Assembly (NCBI RefSeq): GCF_018228765.1
Contig: NZ_CP073695.1
Location: 62,001 to 126,000 of the forward strand
Length of the DNA stretch: 64,000 nucleotides
Source: Halorubrum ruber
GTDB taxonomy: Archaea > Halobacteriota > Halobacteria > Halobacteriales > Haloferacaceae
Direction of reading: 5' to 3'
Positions 1 through 8,186 of the stretch are shown here, in pieces; position 1 is the stretch's first letter; each line of letters begins with the position of its first letter. The position numbers were made by a program, and so were the translations under genes. The notes beneath the pieces were generated by a model that saw only the letters and a program-made list of their open reading frames with translations, was not told the DNA's origin and did not search any database.

Positions 1-1787
1 ACGCCCAGCACGTCGAGCGCGTTCGCCATCGTGTGCTTCGCGGCCGCGACGACCGCGACGCGAGCGTCGCGCAGCTCGTCGGTCTCGGCGGTCACGACCG
101 GGCACTCGCGGTAGAAGGCGTTGTACGCGTCGGCGAACTCGCGGGTGAACGTCGCGATCGTGTGCGGTTCGAGGTCGTCCGCCGCCGCCTCGATCGCTGC
201 GGGGAATCTGGCGACCTCACGGAGGAGCTCGCGGGCTTCCTCGGTTTCGAGAGCGCTCGCGTCCACGTCGAGCGCGTCGGGGTCGACACGCCCGTCGGCG
301 TCGGCGGTCACGCCAGGCACGTCGACGCCCTCGGCCGCGGCCTCGTCGAGGATCCCGGCGCAGCGCGCGTGGACGTACTGGACGAACGGGGCCGACTGCG
401 CCTCGAAGTCGAGCGCGTCCTCCCACTCGAAGGTGATCGCCTTCGCGGGCTGCTTCGAGACGATGTCGTACCGGACCGCGCCGATCCCCACCTGGTGGGC
501 GATGCGCTCGACGTCCTCGTCGGTGAGGTCGTCGCCGCGGATCCGGTCGTCCATCCGGGACTCGACGGCGTCGCGGGCGCGGTCGATCGCCTCGTCGAGG
601 AGGTCGTCGAGCATCACGCCGGTTCCCTTCCGGGTTGACATCTTCCCGTCGGGGAGGTTGACGTACGAGTAGATGACGTGGCCGAGCCGGTCTGTGTCGT
701 TGCCGAGCAGTTCGAGGGTCGCGTCGAGCTGGTCGGCCTGGAGCTTGTGGTCCTCGCCGAGGACGGTGACGGCGCGGTCGTAGTTGTCGAACTTCCACTC
801 GTGGTGCGCCAGGTCGCGGGTGGTGTAGAGGCTGGTGTCGTCCGAGCGCAGGAAGACGAGGTTCTTCTCTATCCCCCACGCGTCGAGCTCCAGCTGCCAG
901 GCGTCCTCCTCGTAGACGGCTTGGTCGGTCTCCTTGAGCCGCGCCGCGATCTCGTCGGTCGAGCCGTCGCGCATGAACCGGGTCTCCTTGACGAACTCGT
1001 CGAACTCCGCCGGCAATCGGGCGAGGCAGTCCTTCATCCCGCCGAGGACGGTGTCGACGACCTCGCCGACGCGCTCGTAGGTCGCCTCGTCGCCGGCTTC
1101 GAGCCCCTGAAGGATCTCCTGAATCTCCGCCTCAGCGGCCTCGACCGCGTCGGCATCGGCCTCCTCCAAGAAGGCGTTCCCCTTCCGGTAGTAGCGCACG
1201 AGGTCGTACTCCGCGCGGTCGCGGGCGGGCTCGGCGTCGAGGTCGGACTCGTCGAACCGCTCGTACGCCCACGTGAACACCGCCATCTGCCGGCCGGCGT
1301 CGTTGACGTAGTAGTGGCGGTCGACGTCGTAGCCCGCGTACTCCATGAGGTTCGCGACGGCGTCGCCGACGATGGGGTTGCGCGCGCGGCCGACGTGGAC
1401 CGGGCCGGTCGGGTTCGCGCTGGTGTGCTCGACCACGACCGACGCGTCCCGGTCGGGGAGCGCGCCGTAGTCGGCGTCGACGGCGGCCGAATCGAGCGTG
1501 TCCGCGAGGTAGCGCTCGTTCGCGTGGAAGTTGACGTACGGCCCCGCGGTGTCGACGCTCGCAATGTAGTCGGCGTCCGCGACCGACACCGCCTCGGCGA
1601 CCGTCGCTGCGACGTTCGGCGGCGCGTCGCCGACCTCGCCCGCGAGCCGGAAGGCGACGCTGGAGGCGAGCGTCGCGTCCATGTCGTCGGGCGGGCGTTC
1701 GATACCGAGGTCGTCGGTCGGGAGGTCGAGCGAGCCGAGCGCGTCCGCGAGCGCCGCCTCGACCTCCGACCGGAACTGCCTGAACAT
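1..1787 (-). CDS. argS: Arginyl-tRNA synthetase (3' end outside window)
   Basis: Charges tRNA-Arg in the cytoplasm. The frame is open from an ATG at 1787 to the window edge, 595 complete codons, so the N-terminus is present and only the last residues are missing. The class I HIGH-type signature reads [17 protein letters not shown] at residues 121-137. The KMSKS-type loop reads KMSTRKG near residue 380 and is followed by the helical anticodon-binding half. The length already matches haloarchaeal ArgS. A TTTTAA box lies about 25 bases before the ATG, which suggests a leaderless transcript. The gene is divergent from the structured repeat element that starts near 1884. The family assignment is secure. 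Confidence 0.95.
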   Translation of the reverse strand, partial: MFRQFRSEVEAALADALGSLDLPTDDLGIERPPDDMDATLASSVAFRLAGEVGDAPPNVAATVAEAVSVADADYIASVDTAGPYVNFHANERYLADTLDSAAVDADYGALPDRDASVVVEHTSANPTGPVHVGRARNPIVGDAVANLMEYAGYDVDRHYYVNDAGRQMAVFTWAYERFDESDLDAEPARDRAEYDLVRYYRKGNAFLEEADADAVEAAEAEIQEILQGLEAGDEATYERVGEVVDTVLGGMKDCLARLPAEFDEFVKETRFMRDGSTDEIAARLKETDQAVYEEDAWQLELDAWGIEKNLVFLRSDDTSLYTTRDLAHHEWKFDNYDRAVTVLGEDHKLQADQLDATLELLGNDTDRLGHVIYSYVNLPDGKMSTRKGTGVMLDDLLDEAIDRARDAVESRMDDRIRGDDLTDEDVERIAHQVGIGAVRYDIVSKQPAKAITFEWEDALDFEAQSAPFVQYVHARCAGILDEAAAEGVDVPGVTADADGRVDPDALDVDASALETEEARELLREVARFPAAIEAAADDLEPHTIATFTREFADAYNAFYRECPVVTAETDELRDARVAVVAAAKHTMANALDVLG

Positions 1788-1883
1788 ACCGTCCGTTCGA
1801 CGGGCGGGTTAAAAGGCCCTTCCGAAGCGGCTCGAAACGGAAGACGGGAAATCGGTGGGGCGAAACGTGAGACTCTACGAACC

Positions 1884-2136
1884 GCGGTGGCGCGTGCCTG
1901 CGAGCGGCCGCCATCGGCGGCCGCGAGGAGCACGCGCGAGGGAGTCAGTCGCCGGAGCGAAGCGGAGGCGACTGACGAGGCTGGGGAGGCGTGAGGCTGC
2001 GGTGCTGTGCGGGGCGGGACTCAAAGGGGCAGCCGTGAGGACAGCGCAGGCGACGTAAGCACTGGAGGGAGCGAGCACCGCGAGCGACTGAAGCGCGCAA
2101 CGAGCGTGCGCTGTCCTCACGGCTGGGGCTTTGGAG
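1884..2136 (+). ncRNA. Structured repeat RNA element, copy 1
   Basis: First of five related elements, recognised by conserved blocks GGCGCGTGCC, GAGGGAGTC, GAGGCTGGGGAGGCGTGAGG, GGGACTCAAAGGGGCAG and GGCTGGGGCTTTGGAGG. Helices seen directly: 1892-1897 with 1930-1935; 1904-1912 with 1916-1924 around an ATC loop; 1944-1953 with 1967-1976; and a perfect 18-bp stem 2031-2048 with 2107-2124. Each helix is kept in the other copies with different bases. Its TATA-bearing tail continues to 2167 and, after the inserted cassette, resumes at 3549. Function is unknown; being transcribed as an RNA is an inference. Confidence 0.7.
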
Positions 2137-2159
2137 GCATTCACCGCCGGTCTACAGAC

Positions 2160-2180
2160 GATTATTTGGCTCTGTTGAGG
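2160..2180. repeat. Left target duplication and terminal inverted repeat of cassette
   Basis: GATTATTT at 2160-2167 is an 8-base direct repeat of 3541-3548. The adjoining GGCTCTGTTGAGG (2168-2180) is inverted at 3540-3528 as GGCTCTGTTAACA, with 10 of 13 bases matching. IS6-family elements begin GGNNCTGTT and make 8-base target duplications, so this reads as a left transposon end. Confidence 0.75.
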
Positions 2181-3540
2181 CCCTAATCTTTAGACACATT
2201 TTATCTGAAATGTCTGGTCGCTTAAAGTGCGAATTGACCGGCTAGAATCCCACCAATCCGAGACACTAGGACCTAAATGAGAATACTGAGCAATAGATTC
2301 ACAGAAAGCCTATACATATCTGTTGACACTGTTTCCGCGTGAAACGTCGAGATCTCATCGCTACAGGATGTATCTCTCTTACTACGGCCAGTTCTGGCTG
2401 TCTGAACCTCCCACTAAGAGAAAATGAGGATAAGCCGTGGGTTGATGTGAGCGTTGTTGCGGAGAATATCAGAGTTGGCTTCGATACCGAACAGCTCTTC
2501 GAGGTATTCATACATCCCAGCAACCTGATGGGAAGGCAACTACCTGATGAGAATCAGGAGCATCACATCAGGATAGACGTTTCCACGTTAGAGCAGTATG
2601 GAGTAAACATGGAAGATCTCTCTGTAGAAACCACGCAAGGGAAATACGGATTAGGACCTTCGGATGCCTACAATAATAATGTCGATAGCGTAGACATCAC
2701 TGACGGAGTAATTGAGCTTTTGATACTAACGTCGGAAGACGTGTCGGAGACAGACCCGATCGCGTTGAAGCTGACGGGCTATCAGTTCACAAATGTCGAA
2801 CCAGTAACTGAAATTCAGTATGATGTTCAATCCCCTGAGGACCATGTTGAGATTACCCATGGCACTTTCGGCGGTCCTCAAAGCGGGAGCAAGTGCGGGT
2901 TCACCCGTTCTACGGACGGAGAGTTCACACTTGTAGACCCTCAGTTGCTCTCACCAACATTGTGCCCAAGCCCAATCGATGCCTATCGTGGGAGCCACCA
3001 GAATCTCGATATCGAGTGGCTGACCCCAGAAGCTGACGAGGTAGTAATCAAGATAGATATCTCAGTACTTGATAAATACGGAACAATTGGAGAGTCAGTA
3101 ATCGAGCCATTGAACAAAAGGGGTCCATCGAATGAATCGAGGGCGGTAGGTGCGACTCTTGACAGCCTATCAATTGATGAAGGGACAATTTCGATCAAAT
3201 TGGTGCCAGGTCCCGGCACTAATTACGCTTCGGTGAGTGTCCGGCTCAGTGGAATGGATCTTCCCGTTGGAGATCCGGTCAGAGATATCTCATATGAGAT
3301 GACTATTGAAGGGGACGTTGATGAGACGGTAGAGACGGGATCGTTCGACATCACTAATGATCCGCCTGATCCCAATAGCGATGCGTAAGTCTCGCCGCTA
3401 ACTGGCTGCTTCGTGCGAACTGACGTGAAACCCCGTTTCGAATGCTGTATGGGCCCTCTGTACTGAGCGTTCCGTGAGTCCCCTGTATTGACCGCTACTG
3501 GGGGCAGAATAGATCACTTATTGAGGATGTTAACAGAGCC
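2168..3540. mobile_element. IS6-like mobile cassette carrying a lipoprotein gene, no transposase
   Basis: A 1373-base AT-rich segment bounded by inverted ends GGCTCTGTT and flanked by the direct repeat GATTATTT. Its only credible gene is the lipoprotein at 2339-3388, and no transposase is present, so it would have to be moved in trans (a mobile insertion cassette). Removing the segment together with one GATTATTT rejoins GATTATTTATAA and restores the TATA-bearing tail of the neighbouring repeat element with its exact 57-base spacing. That independently supports the boundaries. Assignment to IS6 rests on end sequence and duplication length only. Confidence 0.75.
2339..3388 (+). CDS. Tat-exported lipoprotein with duplicated domain, cassette cargo
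   Basis: 349 residues from a GTG start. I do not recognise the family. The N-terminus KRRDLIATG followed by a lipobox-like TASSGC (Cys about 20) predicts Tat export and lipid anchoring outside the cell. The rest looks like two related halves: IRIDVSTLEQYG with a later VDITDGVIELLI and LKLTGYQF in the first, and IKIDISVLDKYG with LSIDEGTISIKL and VRLSGMDL in the second. A TATACATAT box at 2311-2319 is about 25 bases before the GTG, so the transcript is probably leaderless. Base composition is clearly AT-richer than every neighbour, in keeping with arrival on the cassette. Confidence 0.75.
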   Translation: MKRRDLIATGCISLTTASSGCLNLPLRENEDKPWVDVSVVAENIRVGFDTEQLFEVFIHPSNLMGRQLPDENQEHHIRIDVSTLEQYGVNMEDLSVETTQGKYGLGPSDAYNNNVDSVDITDGVIELLILTSEDVSETDPIALKLTGYQFTNVEPVTEIQYDVQSPEDHVEITHGTFGGPQSGSKCGFTRSTDGEFTLVDPQLLSPTLCPSPIDAYRGSHQNLDIEWLTPEADEVVIKIDISVLDKYGTIGESVIEPLNKRGPSNESRAVGATLDSLSIDEGTISIKLVPGPGTNYASVSVRLSGMDLPVGDPVRDISYEMTIEGDVDETVETGSFDITNDPPDPNSDA

Positions 3541-3548
3541 GATTATTT
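3528..3548. repeat. Right terminal inverted repeat and target duplication of cassette
   Basis: TGTTAACAGAGCC (3528-3540) is the inverted partner of 2168-2180. GATTATTT (3541-3548) duplicates 2160-2167 exactly. The sequence just after it, ATAAATAAGCGACT, is the continuation of the repeat-element tail interrupted at 2167. Confidence 0.75.
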
Positions 3549-3611
3549 ATAAATAAGCGACTAAGCCTTCGGAAGGCCCTCCCATAGAAAAGCCGACAGC
3601 GTGAGCGTATC

Positions 3612-4547
3612 CTATGAAACGATCTCGTCGATCAGTTCACGCGCGCTGCGCCGCACGGCCTCGTCGCTCTCGATCGACGGCTCCCAACCGAGATCCGCGA
3701 GCTTCTCGATCGACAGGCGCATCTTCGGCACGTCGCCGGTCCAGCCGCGGTCGCCGCCGGTGTAGGTGTACTCCGGGTCGACGCCCAGCTCGTCGCTCAC
3801 GATGTCGGCGATATCGGTGACGGAGGTGGTCGTCCGCGTGCCGAGGTTGTACACGTTGTACGCGTCGTCCGCGTGCTCGACGACGTGCTGGATCGCGTCG
3901 ACGCACTCGGAGACGTGCATGTACGACTTCTCCTGCCGGCCGTCGCCGAGAATCTCCAGCTCGGTCGGATCGTCATCCAACTTCTCGATGAAGTCGGGGA
4001 TCACGTTGCCGCGCTGGCGCGGGCCGACGATGTTCGCGAAGCGGAACACCCACGACTGGACCCCGTAGGAGTGCGCGAACGTCGAGATGAGCGCCTCGTC
4101 CGCGAGCTTCGCGGAGCCGTAGATCGAGATGGGTTCGAGCGGGCCGTAGTCCTCGGCCGTCGGGCGCGGCGCTTCGCCGTACACCGTCGACGAGGAGGTG
4201 AACGCGAAGCGGTCGACGCCGACCTCGCGCATCCGCTCTAAGACGTTGTACGTCATCGCGGTGTTCTCCTCGAACAGCTCGCGGTCGTCGTCGTAGTTCG
4301 TGTCGGTGTACGCCGCGAAGTGGAAGACGACGTCGAGGTCGTCGGTGACCGCGCGGGCGACGTCGTCGGGGTCGGTCACGTCCGCCTCGACGAACTCGGC
4401 GCCGTCGGGCACTCGGTCGCGGGTCCCCTTCGAGAGGTCGTCGGCGACGCGAACGGTCGCGCCGCGGTCGAGCAGGCTCGCTGCGAGGTGGCTTCCGACG
4501 AGGCCGGCACCCCCGGTGACGAGGACGCGCGAATCGGCGAGGTTCAT
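3612..4547 (-). CDS. NAD-dependent epimerase/dehydratase (UDP-glucose 4-epimerase-like)
   Basis: Extended short-chain dehydrogenase of 311 residues, probably acting on a nucleotide sugar for surface glycan synthesis. The Rossmann motif TGGAGLVGSH covers residues 11-20, and the catalytic pair is Y143xxxK147 (YGSAK) with the serine cluster TSSSTVYG near 117-124. NxxGPRQRGNVIPDF and the later GDGRQEKSYMHV loop are typical of the GalE/RmlB branch. It is a single gene, convergent with the tail of repeat element 1. The exact substrate (4-epimerase, 4,6-dehydratase or other) cannot be decided from sequence alone. Confidence 0.88.
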   Translation of the reverse strand: MNLADSRVLVTGGAGLVGSHLAASLLDRGATVRVADDLSKGTRDRVPDGAEFVEADVTDPDDVARAVTDDLDVVFHFAAYTDTNYDDDRELFEENTAMTYNVLERMREVGVDRFAFTSSSTVYGEAPRPTAEDYGPLEPISIYGSAKLADEALISTFAHSYGVQSWVFRFANIVGPRQRGNVIPDFIEKLDDDPTELEILGDGRQEKSYMHVSECVDAIQHVVEHADDAYNVYNLGTRTTTSVTDIADIVSDELGVDPEYTYTGGDRGWTGDVPKMRLSIEKLADLGWEPSIESDEAVRRSARELIDEIVS

Positions 4548-4613
4548 ACCGGTCCGTCGGCGGTCGCGGGTAAGTAGGTGTGGAATCGGGACGGGAACAG
4601 AGACAGAGCCCGA

Positions 4614-5054
4614 CTACAGGTTCTCGAACGCCTCGTCGACGATTTCGCCGGTGTCGGCGACGATGTCCGCCATCACGTCGTCGTCCGGCGTCATCCCCAC
4701 GAGCCGGGCGATGCGCATGATAGAGACGTGGTAGACGCGCTGGACGCCGGGTTCCTCCTCCCAGACCACGACGTTACACGGCATCAGCGCGCCGAGCTTG
4801 TTGTCGCTCGCGTCGAGCGCGCGGTCGGCGACCTCGGGGTTACACGCGCCCAGCACGTAGTAGGGGTCACGACCCGCGTCGACCTTCTCGTTGAGCATCT
4901 CGGACGGCGAGAACTCGACGGGGACGCCGAAGCCGGCGTCGGTGAACACCTCGCGGACGTGTTCGATCGCCTCCTCGTGGTCCATTTCGAGGGTGGCCTG
5001 CTGTTCGCCGATGTCGTCCGGATCGATCTGCGTCGGGTCGATGGGAAGCGTCAT
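4614..5054 (-). CDS. DUF302 family protein
   Basis: 146 residues with the DUF302 pattern: MDHEEAIEHVREVFTDAGF near the N-terminus, a central YYVLGACNPEVADRAL and MPCNVVVWEE. The fold is a small alpha/beta domain with no established enzymatic role. Two conserved cysteines lie in the GACNP and MPCNV segments. Cytoplasmic, with no signal. It is divergent from the HTH regulator starting at 5215, and DUF302 proteins often sit near redox or sulfur genes, but a functional link here is only contextual. Confidence 0.85.
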   Translation of the reverse strand: MTLPIDPTQIDPDDIGEQQATLEMDHEEAIEHVREVFTDAGFGVPVEFSPSEMLNEKVDAGRDPYYVLGACNPEVADRALDASDNKLGALMPCNVVVWEEEPGVQRVYHVSIMRIARLVGMTPDDDVMADIVADTGEIVDEAFENL

Positions 5055-5160
5055 TCGTGTACTGTCTTGGGCCTACGTAACAAAGGCTCTTCGGATGGCA
5101 CGCGGAGAGAGCGGAGACGCGGCCAGCTGGGCATCGACCGCGCGGCCTCCGGCCGCGGCA

Positions 5161-5183
5161 GTATTGTGCTATTCGGGAACAAC
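5161..5183 (+). promoter_or_regulatory. GTATTG-N11 operator candidate upstream of HTH regulator
   Basis: GTATTG at 5161-5166 and, 11 bases later, AACAAC at 5178-5183. It is a weak second half compared with the perfect site at 10907-10929. It lies 32-54 bases before the regulator ATG, a position fit for autoregulation. Confidence 0.4.
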
Positions 5184-5214
5184 TTTAACCCGCTCTGCCG
5201 CCCTACTGTTCGAT

Positions 5215-5634
5215 ATGACGTCCGGTTCAGTGCGCGAGGACCTCGAACGCGACCTGGAGTGTCTGGACCTCTTAGAGTGCGTTCACGGACTCAACGAGCG
5301 GGACCAGAGGGTCTTTCAGGAGCTCCACCAGACGGACGGGGCCCTCACCGTGGACGACGTGGCGGACCGACTGAACTGCGAGCGGTCGACGGCGTACCGG
5401 TCGATTTCGCGGCTCGTCGACGCCGACGTCGTCGTCCAGCGGCAGGAGAACTACGACCAGGGCGGGTACTACTACGTGTACCGACCGCGGACCTCGGAGG
5501 AAGCCGCTCGCGAGATGCAGCGGCTGCTCAACAGCTGGTACGCGACCGTCGGACAGCTCATTCAGGAGTTCGAAGACCGGTACGGCCGCGAGACGGAGGA
5601 ACGCGGGGATTGCCCGATTCGACCCGACCCCTGA
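5215..5634 (+). CDS. Winged-helix transcriptional regulator (MarR/TrmB-like)
   Basis: 139 residues starting at the ATG at 5215; the open frame extends further upstream but without homologous-looking sequence. A winged-helix domain occupies about residues 25-95: LNERDQRVFQELHQ, then LTVDDVADRLNCERSTAYRSISRLVDADVV as recognition region, and a wing with YDQGGYYYVYRP. The C-terminal helix (about 96-130) probably dimerises. Four Cys (two in the N-terminal helix ECLDLLEC, one in the HTH, one near the C-terminus) could allow thiol sensing, but that is speculation. Its promoter carries one of the GTATTG sites also found before the sulfur genes, so it is a candidate regulator of them. Confidence 0.8.
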   Translation: MTSGSVREDLERDLECLDLLECVHGLNERDQRVFQELHQTDGALTVDDVADRLNCERSTAYRSISRLVDADVVVQRQENYDQGGYYYVYRPRTSEEAAREMQRLLNSWYATVGQLIQEFEDRYGRETEERGDCPIRPDP

Positions 5635-5664
5635 CGCGCGTACGGCCGCCCCGCTCGTGCCGCG

Positions 5665-5687
5665 GTATTGTACAAAATATACAAATA
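5665..5687 (+). promoter_or_regulatory. GTATTG-N11 operator candidate upstream of M20 peptidase
   Basis: GTATTG (5665-5670) followed after 11 bases by CAAATA. The same stretch can be read as TTGTA-N7-TACAA. It lies 31 bases before the ATG at 5718, in an A/T-rich promoter. Confidence 0.4.
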
Positions 5688-5717
5688 AATAAATCGCTGG
5701 GGACCGAACGGGACGCT

Positions 5718-7004
5718 ATGGTCGACGACACGGGAACGGCCCGACCGACGACGGCCGGCGACGACGCTCCCGCCGAGTACGTGCGGGCCAACCGCGAGGC
5801 GCTGGTCTCGCTGGCCCTCGATCTGCTCGCGGTCGACACGTCGAATCCGCCCGGCGACACGCGCGAGATCGTCGCCGCGATCGAGCGGTACCTCGACCCG
5901 CTCCCGGTCGAGGTCGAGCGGTTCGCCGTCGACCCGGCGAAGCCGAACCTGCTCGTGCGGGTCCCGGGAGCGTCCGACCGCACGCTGCTGTACAACGGCC
6001 ACCTCGACACCGTGCCGTTCGACGCCGACGCGTGGACGCGCGACCCGCTCGGCGAACGCGCCGACGGTCGGGTCTACGGCCGGGGGGCGACCGACATGAA
6101 GGGCGCCGTGGCGTCGCTGCTGTTCGCGGTCCGAGCCTTCGCCGCGACCGACGCGGATCCCCCCGTCGACCTGCTGTTCGCGTTCGTGAGCGACGAGGAG
6201 GTCGGCGGCGACGCCGGGCTCCCGGCGCTGCTCGACGCGGGAGCGCTCGACGCGGACGCGTGCGTGATCGGCGAGCCGACCTGCGAGGAGGGGCGCCACT
6301 CCGTCACGGTCGCGGACCGGGGCAGCATCTGGCTGACGCTCGAGGCGTCGGGCGAGGCGGCGCACGGCTCTCGGCCGACGCTCGGCGTCAACGCCGTCGA
6401 CCGGCTCTACGACGCCGTCAAGCGGTTGCGCCGGCGGTTCGGTTCCGAGCGGCTCGACGTCGACGCCGAGATGGACCCGATCGTCGAGGAGTCGATCGAG
6501 TACTACGCCCCGTCGATGGGCGAGGCGACCGCGCGGGACCTGTTCCGGTACCCGTCGATCAACCTCGGCGTCTTCGAGGGCGGCGACGCGGTGAACGCCG
6601 TGCCGCAGTCGGCGCGCGCCGAACTCGACGTGCGGCTCACCGCCGGCGTCCACACGCCCGACGTGCTCGCGGGGATCCGCGAGTGCGTCGCCGACTGCGA
6701 GGGGATCACGGTCGCCGACGTCTCCTGGAGCATCGGCACCGCGGAGGACCCGGACGGCCCGCTCGTCGAGGCCGTCGCGTCGACGGCGACGGCCGTGACG
6801 GGGGACCGCGTCTTCAGGCGGAGCGCCACGGGCGGCGGCGACGCCAAGAAGCTCCGGAACGCCGGGATCTCGACCGTCGAGTTCGCGCTCGGGACCGACA
6901 CGCTCCACGCCCCGGACGAGTACGTCCCGGTCGACGCGCTCGTCGACAACGCGGTCGTGTACACCCGGCTACCGGCGGCGTGGCGAGCTGAGATGGACGG
7001 TTAG
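5718..7004 (+). CDS. M20 family metallopeptidase (ArgE/DapE/acetylornithine deacetylase-like)
   Basis: 428 residues from the ATG at 5718; the longer open frame before it is GC-rich chance sequence. A two-zinc amidohydrolase: GHLDTVP supplies the first His/Asp, GRGATDMKG the bridging Asp, SDEEVGGD the general-base Glu and zinc ligand, and TLHAPDEYV the last His. The dimerisation domain lies about residues 200-320. It probably removes an acyl group from an amino acid or a dipeptide in the cytoplasm; the substrate is not determined. It follows the HTH regulator in the same direction but has its own A/T-rich promoter. Confidence 0.88.
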   Translation: MVDDTGTARPTTAGDDAPAEYVRANREALVSLALDLLAVDTSNPPGDTREIVAAIERYLDPLPVEVERFAVDPAKPNLLVRVPGASDRTLLYNGHLDTVPFDADAWTRDPLGERADGRVYGRGATDMKGAVASLLFAVRAFAATDADPPVDLLFAFVSDEEVGGDAGLPALLDAGALDADACVIGEPTCEEGRHSVTVADRGSIWLTLEASGEAAHGSRPTLGVNAVDRLYDAVKRLRRRFGSERLDVDAEMDPIVEESIEYYAPSMGEATARDLFRYPSINLGVFEGGDAVNAVPQSARAELDVRLTAGVHTPDVLAGIRECVADCEGITVADVSWSIGTAEDPDGPLVEAVASTATAVTGDRVFRRSATGGGDAKKLRNAGISTVEFALGTDTLHAPDEYVPVDALVDNAVVYTRLPAAWRAEMDG

Positions 7005-7088
7005 CAGTCCGCAAGCGGGCGGGGCGTCTCGCCGCCGACCCGGAACGGGTGAGAAAGACGTATATACCGAAATGTTTCAATTGTGGGT

Positions 7089-7226
7089 ATGGTAGACAAT
7101 ATTAGCGTGGCGGACGGACGGCTCCGCGAGGGCGACGGACGTGGGTCTGCGGTCGTCGGGGGCGACCGACGCCGACGCCGAGGCCCGCACCGCCCGTTGG
7201 ACGCCGACGCGCTCGACCCTCGCTGA
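7089..7226 (+). CDS. Possible 45-residue leader protein upstream of methyltransferase
   Basis: ATG at 7089, stop TGA at 7224-7226, two bases before the methyltransferase ATG. A TATATA box at 7061-7066 is 25 bases before the ATG, the normal spacing for a leaderless haloarchaeal gene, and no better promoter is visible for the methyltransferase. The product begins MVDNISVADG and ends in a basic, Arg-rich tail that looks less like a folded domain. It may be a leader peptide, or the start may be spurious and the region untranslated. Confidence 0.35.
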   Translation: MVDNISVADGRLREGDGRGSAVVGGDRRRRRGPHRPLDADALDPR

Positions 7227-7228
7227 CG

Positions 7229-7822
7229 ATGGAGCGGTTCCAGAACACCGGCCAGCCCGACTGGGACTGGTGGGGGAAGCTCTGGCCGACGCCGGGCGCG
7301 ACGCTCCGAGACCTCGGGATCGGGGCCGGTCAGTCGGTGGCCGAGGTCGGCTGCGGGAGCGGCTACTTCGCGCTCCCCGCCGCCCGGATCGTCGAGCCCG
7401 CGCCGGTGTACGCGGTCGACTTGGACGAGTCGCTGCTCGGCGAGCTGGAGTCGCTCGCCGAGCGACAGGCGGTCGGGAACGTCGTTCCGGTCCACGGTGA
7501 CGCCCGGAACCTGGCCGAGCTCCTCCCGGAACGGGTCGACGCGCTCGTCGTGGCGAACACCTTCCACGGCGTCGACGACCGCGCCGAGTTCGTCGCGGAG
7601 GCGTTCGACGCGATCGAGCCCGGCGGCAGCCTGATCGTCGTCAACTGGCACGACCGCCCGCGCGAGGCGACGACCGTCGGGGGCGAGCCCCGGGGCCCGC
7701 CGACGGAGCTGCGGATGACCCCCGAGGAAACGGCGGAAGCCGTCACGCGAGCCGCGGCGTTCGAACTCGACCGGCGGATCGAGCTGCCGCCGTACCATTA
7801 CGCGGTCGTGTTCCGACGGTAG
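7229..7822 (+). CDS. Class I SAM-dependent methyltransferase
   Basis: 197 residues with a Rossmann methyltransferase core: motif I VAEVGCGSGYFAL near residues 37-49, acidic VYAVDLDESLL for SAM ribose binding, then VHGDARNL and LVVANTFHGV. The C-terminal half contains PGGSLIVVNWHD. The N-terminal WDWWGKLWPTPG is a pattern seen in small archaeal methyltransferases of unknown substrate. It is the last gene before the sulfur island and may be translationally coupled to the small ORF ending at 7226. Confidence 0.85.
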   Translation: MERFQNTGQPDWDWWGKLWPTPGATLRDLGIGAGQSVAEVGCGSGYFALPAARIVEPAPVYAVDLDESLLGELESLAERQAVGNVVPVHGDARNLAELLPERVDALVVANTFHGVDDRAEFVAEAFDAIEPGGSLIVVNWHDRPREATTVGGEPRGPPTELRMTPEETAEAVTRAAAFELDRRIELPPYHYAVVFRR

Positions 7823-7949
7823 CCCGCGGACGCCCCTCGCGCTCGGTCGCGGCCGACCCGTGTACACCGAACGACCAGATTATTAGAATAGTGGAATCCA
7901 CGCACAAGTCTAATATGCCACGCGCGCAACTGCCGCACGTGAGACTGCC

Positions 7950-8186
7950 ATGACCGACATCGAACCCGACGACACCGTCGACGCCAGAGGCGCAGCGTGT
8001 CCCGGCCCCCTGATGGACCTCATCGGAGCGATCCGAGGCGCCGAGTCCGGGGACGTCGTGCGACTCCTGAGCGACAGCGACGGGTCGCTCACCGACGTCC
8101 CCGAGTGGGCCGAGGAGGCCGGCAACGAGCTGCTCGCCGTCGAGGAGCTCGACGACCACAACGCGTTCTACGTGGAGAAAGCATGA
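7950..8186 (+). CDS. TusA/SirA-family sulfur carrier
   Basis: 78 residues of the TusA fold. The persulfide-carrying cysteine is C17 in the CPGP motif (family consensus CPxP). TusA proteins pass sulfane sulfur between rhodanese, DsrE and SQR-type partners in the cytoplasm. The stop overlaps the next ATG (ATGA), so it is translationally coupled to the flavoprotein, and a DUF1641 gene follows. A second TusA lies at 10639-10884. The family is clear; the partners are inferred from the neighbourhood. Confidence 0.92.
   Translation: MTDIEPDDTVDARGAACPGPLMDLIGAIRGAESGDVVRLLSDSDGSLTDVPEWAEEAGNELLAVEELDDHNAFYVEKA

Noticed and set aside
1875..2144. Minus-strand ORFs inside the repeat elements (also 14699-15145, 22703-22937, 37825-38106) with shared PFES or TPPQPRR-like strings
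   Set aside because: They are opposite to the conserved blocks, and the variable parts keep base-pairing rather than amino acids, so an RNA structure explains them better.
4578..5717. Long N-terminal extension of the M20 peptidase frame
   Set aside because: Low-complexity Arg/Gly-rich sequence, overlaps two better genes, and a proper promoter lies directly before 5718.
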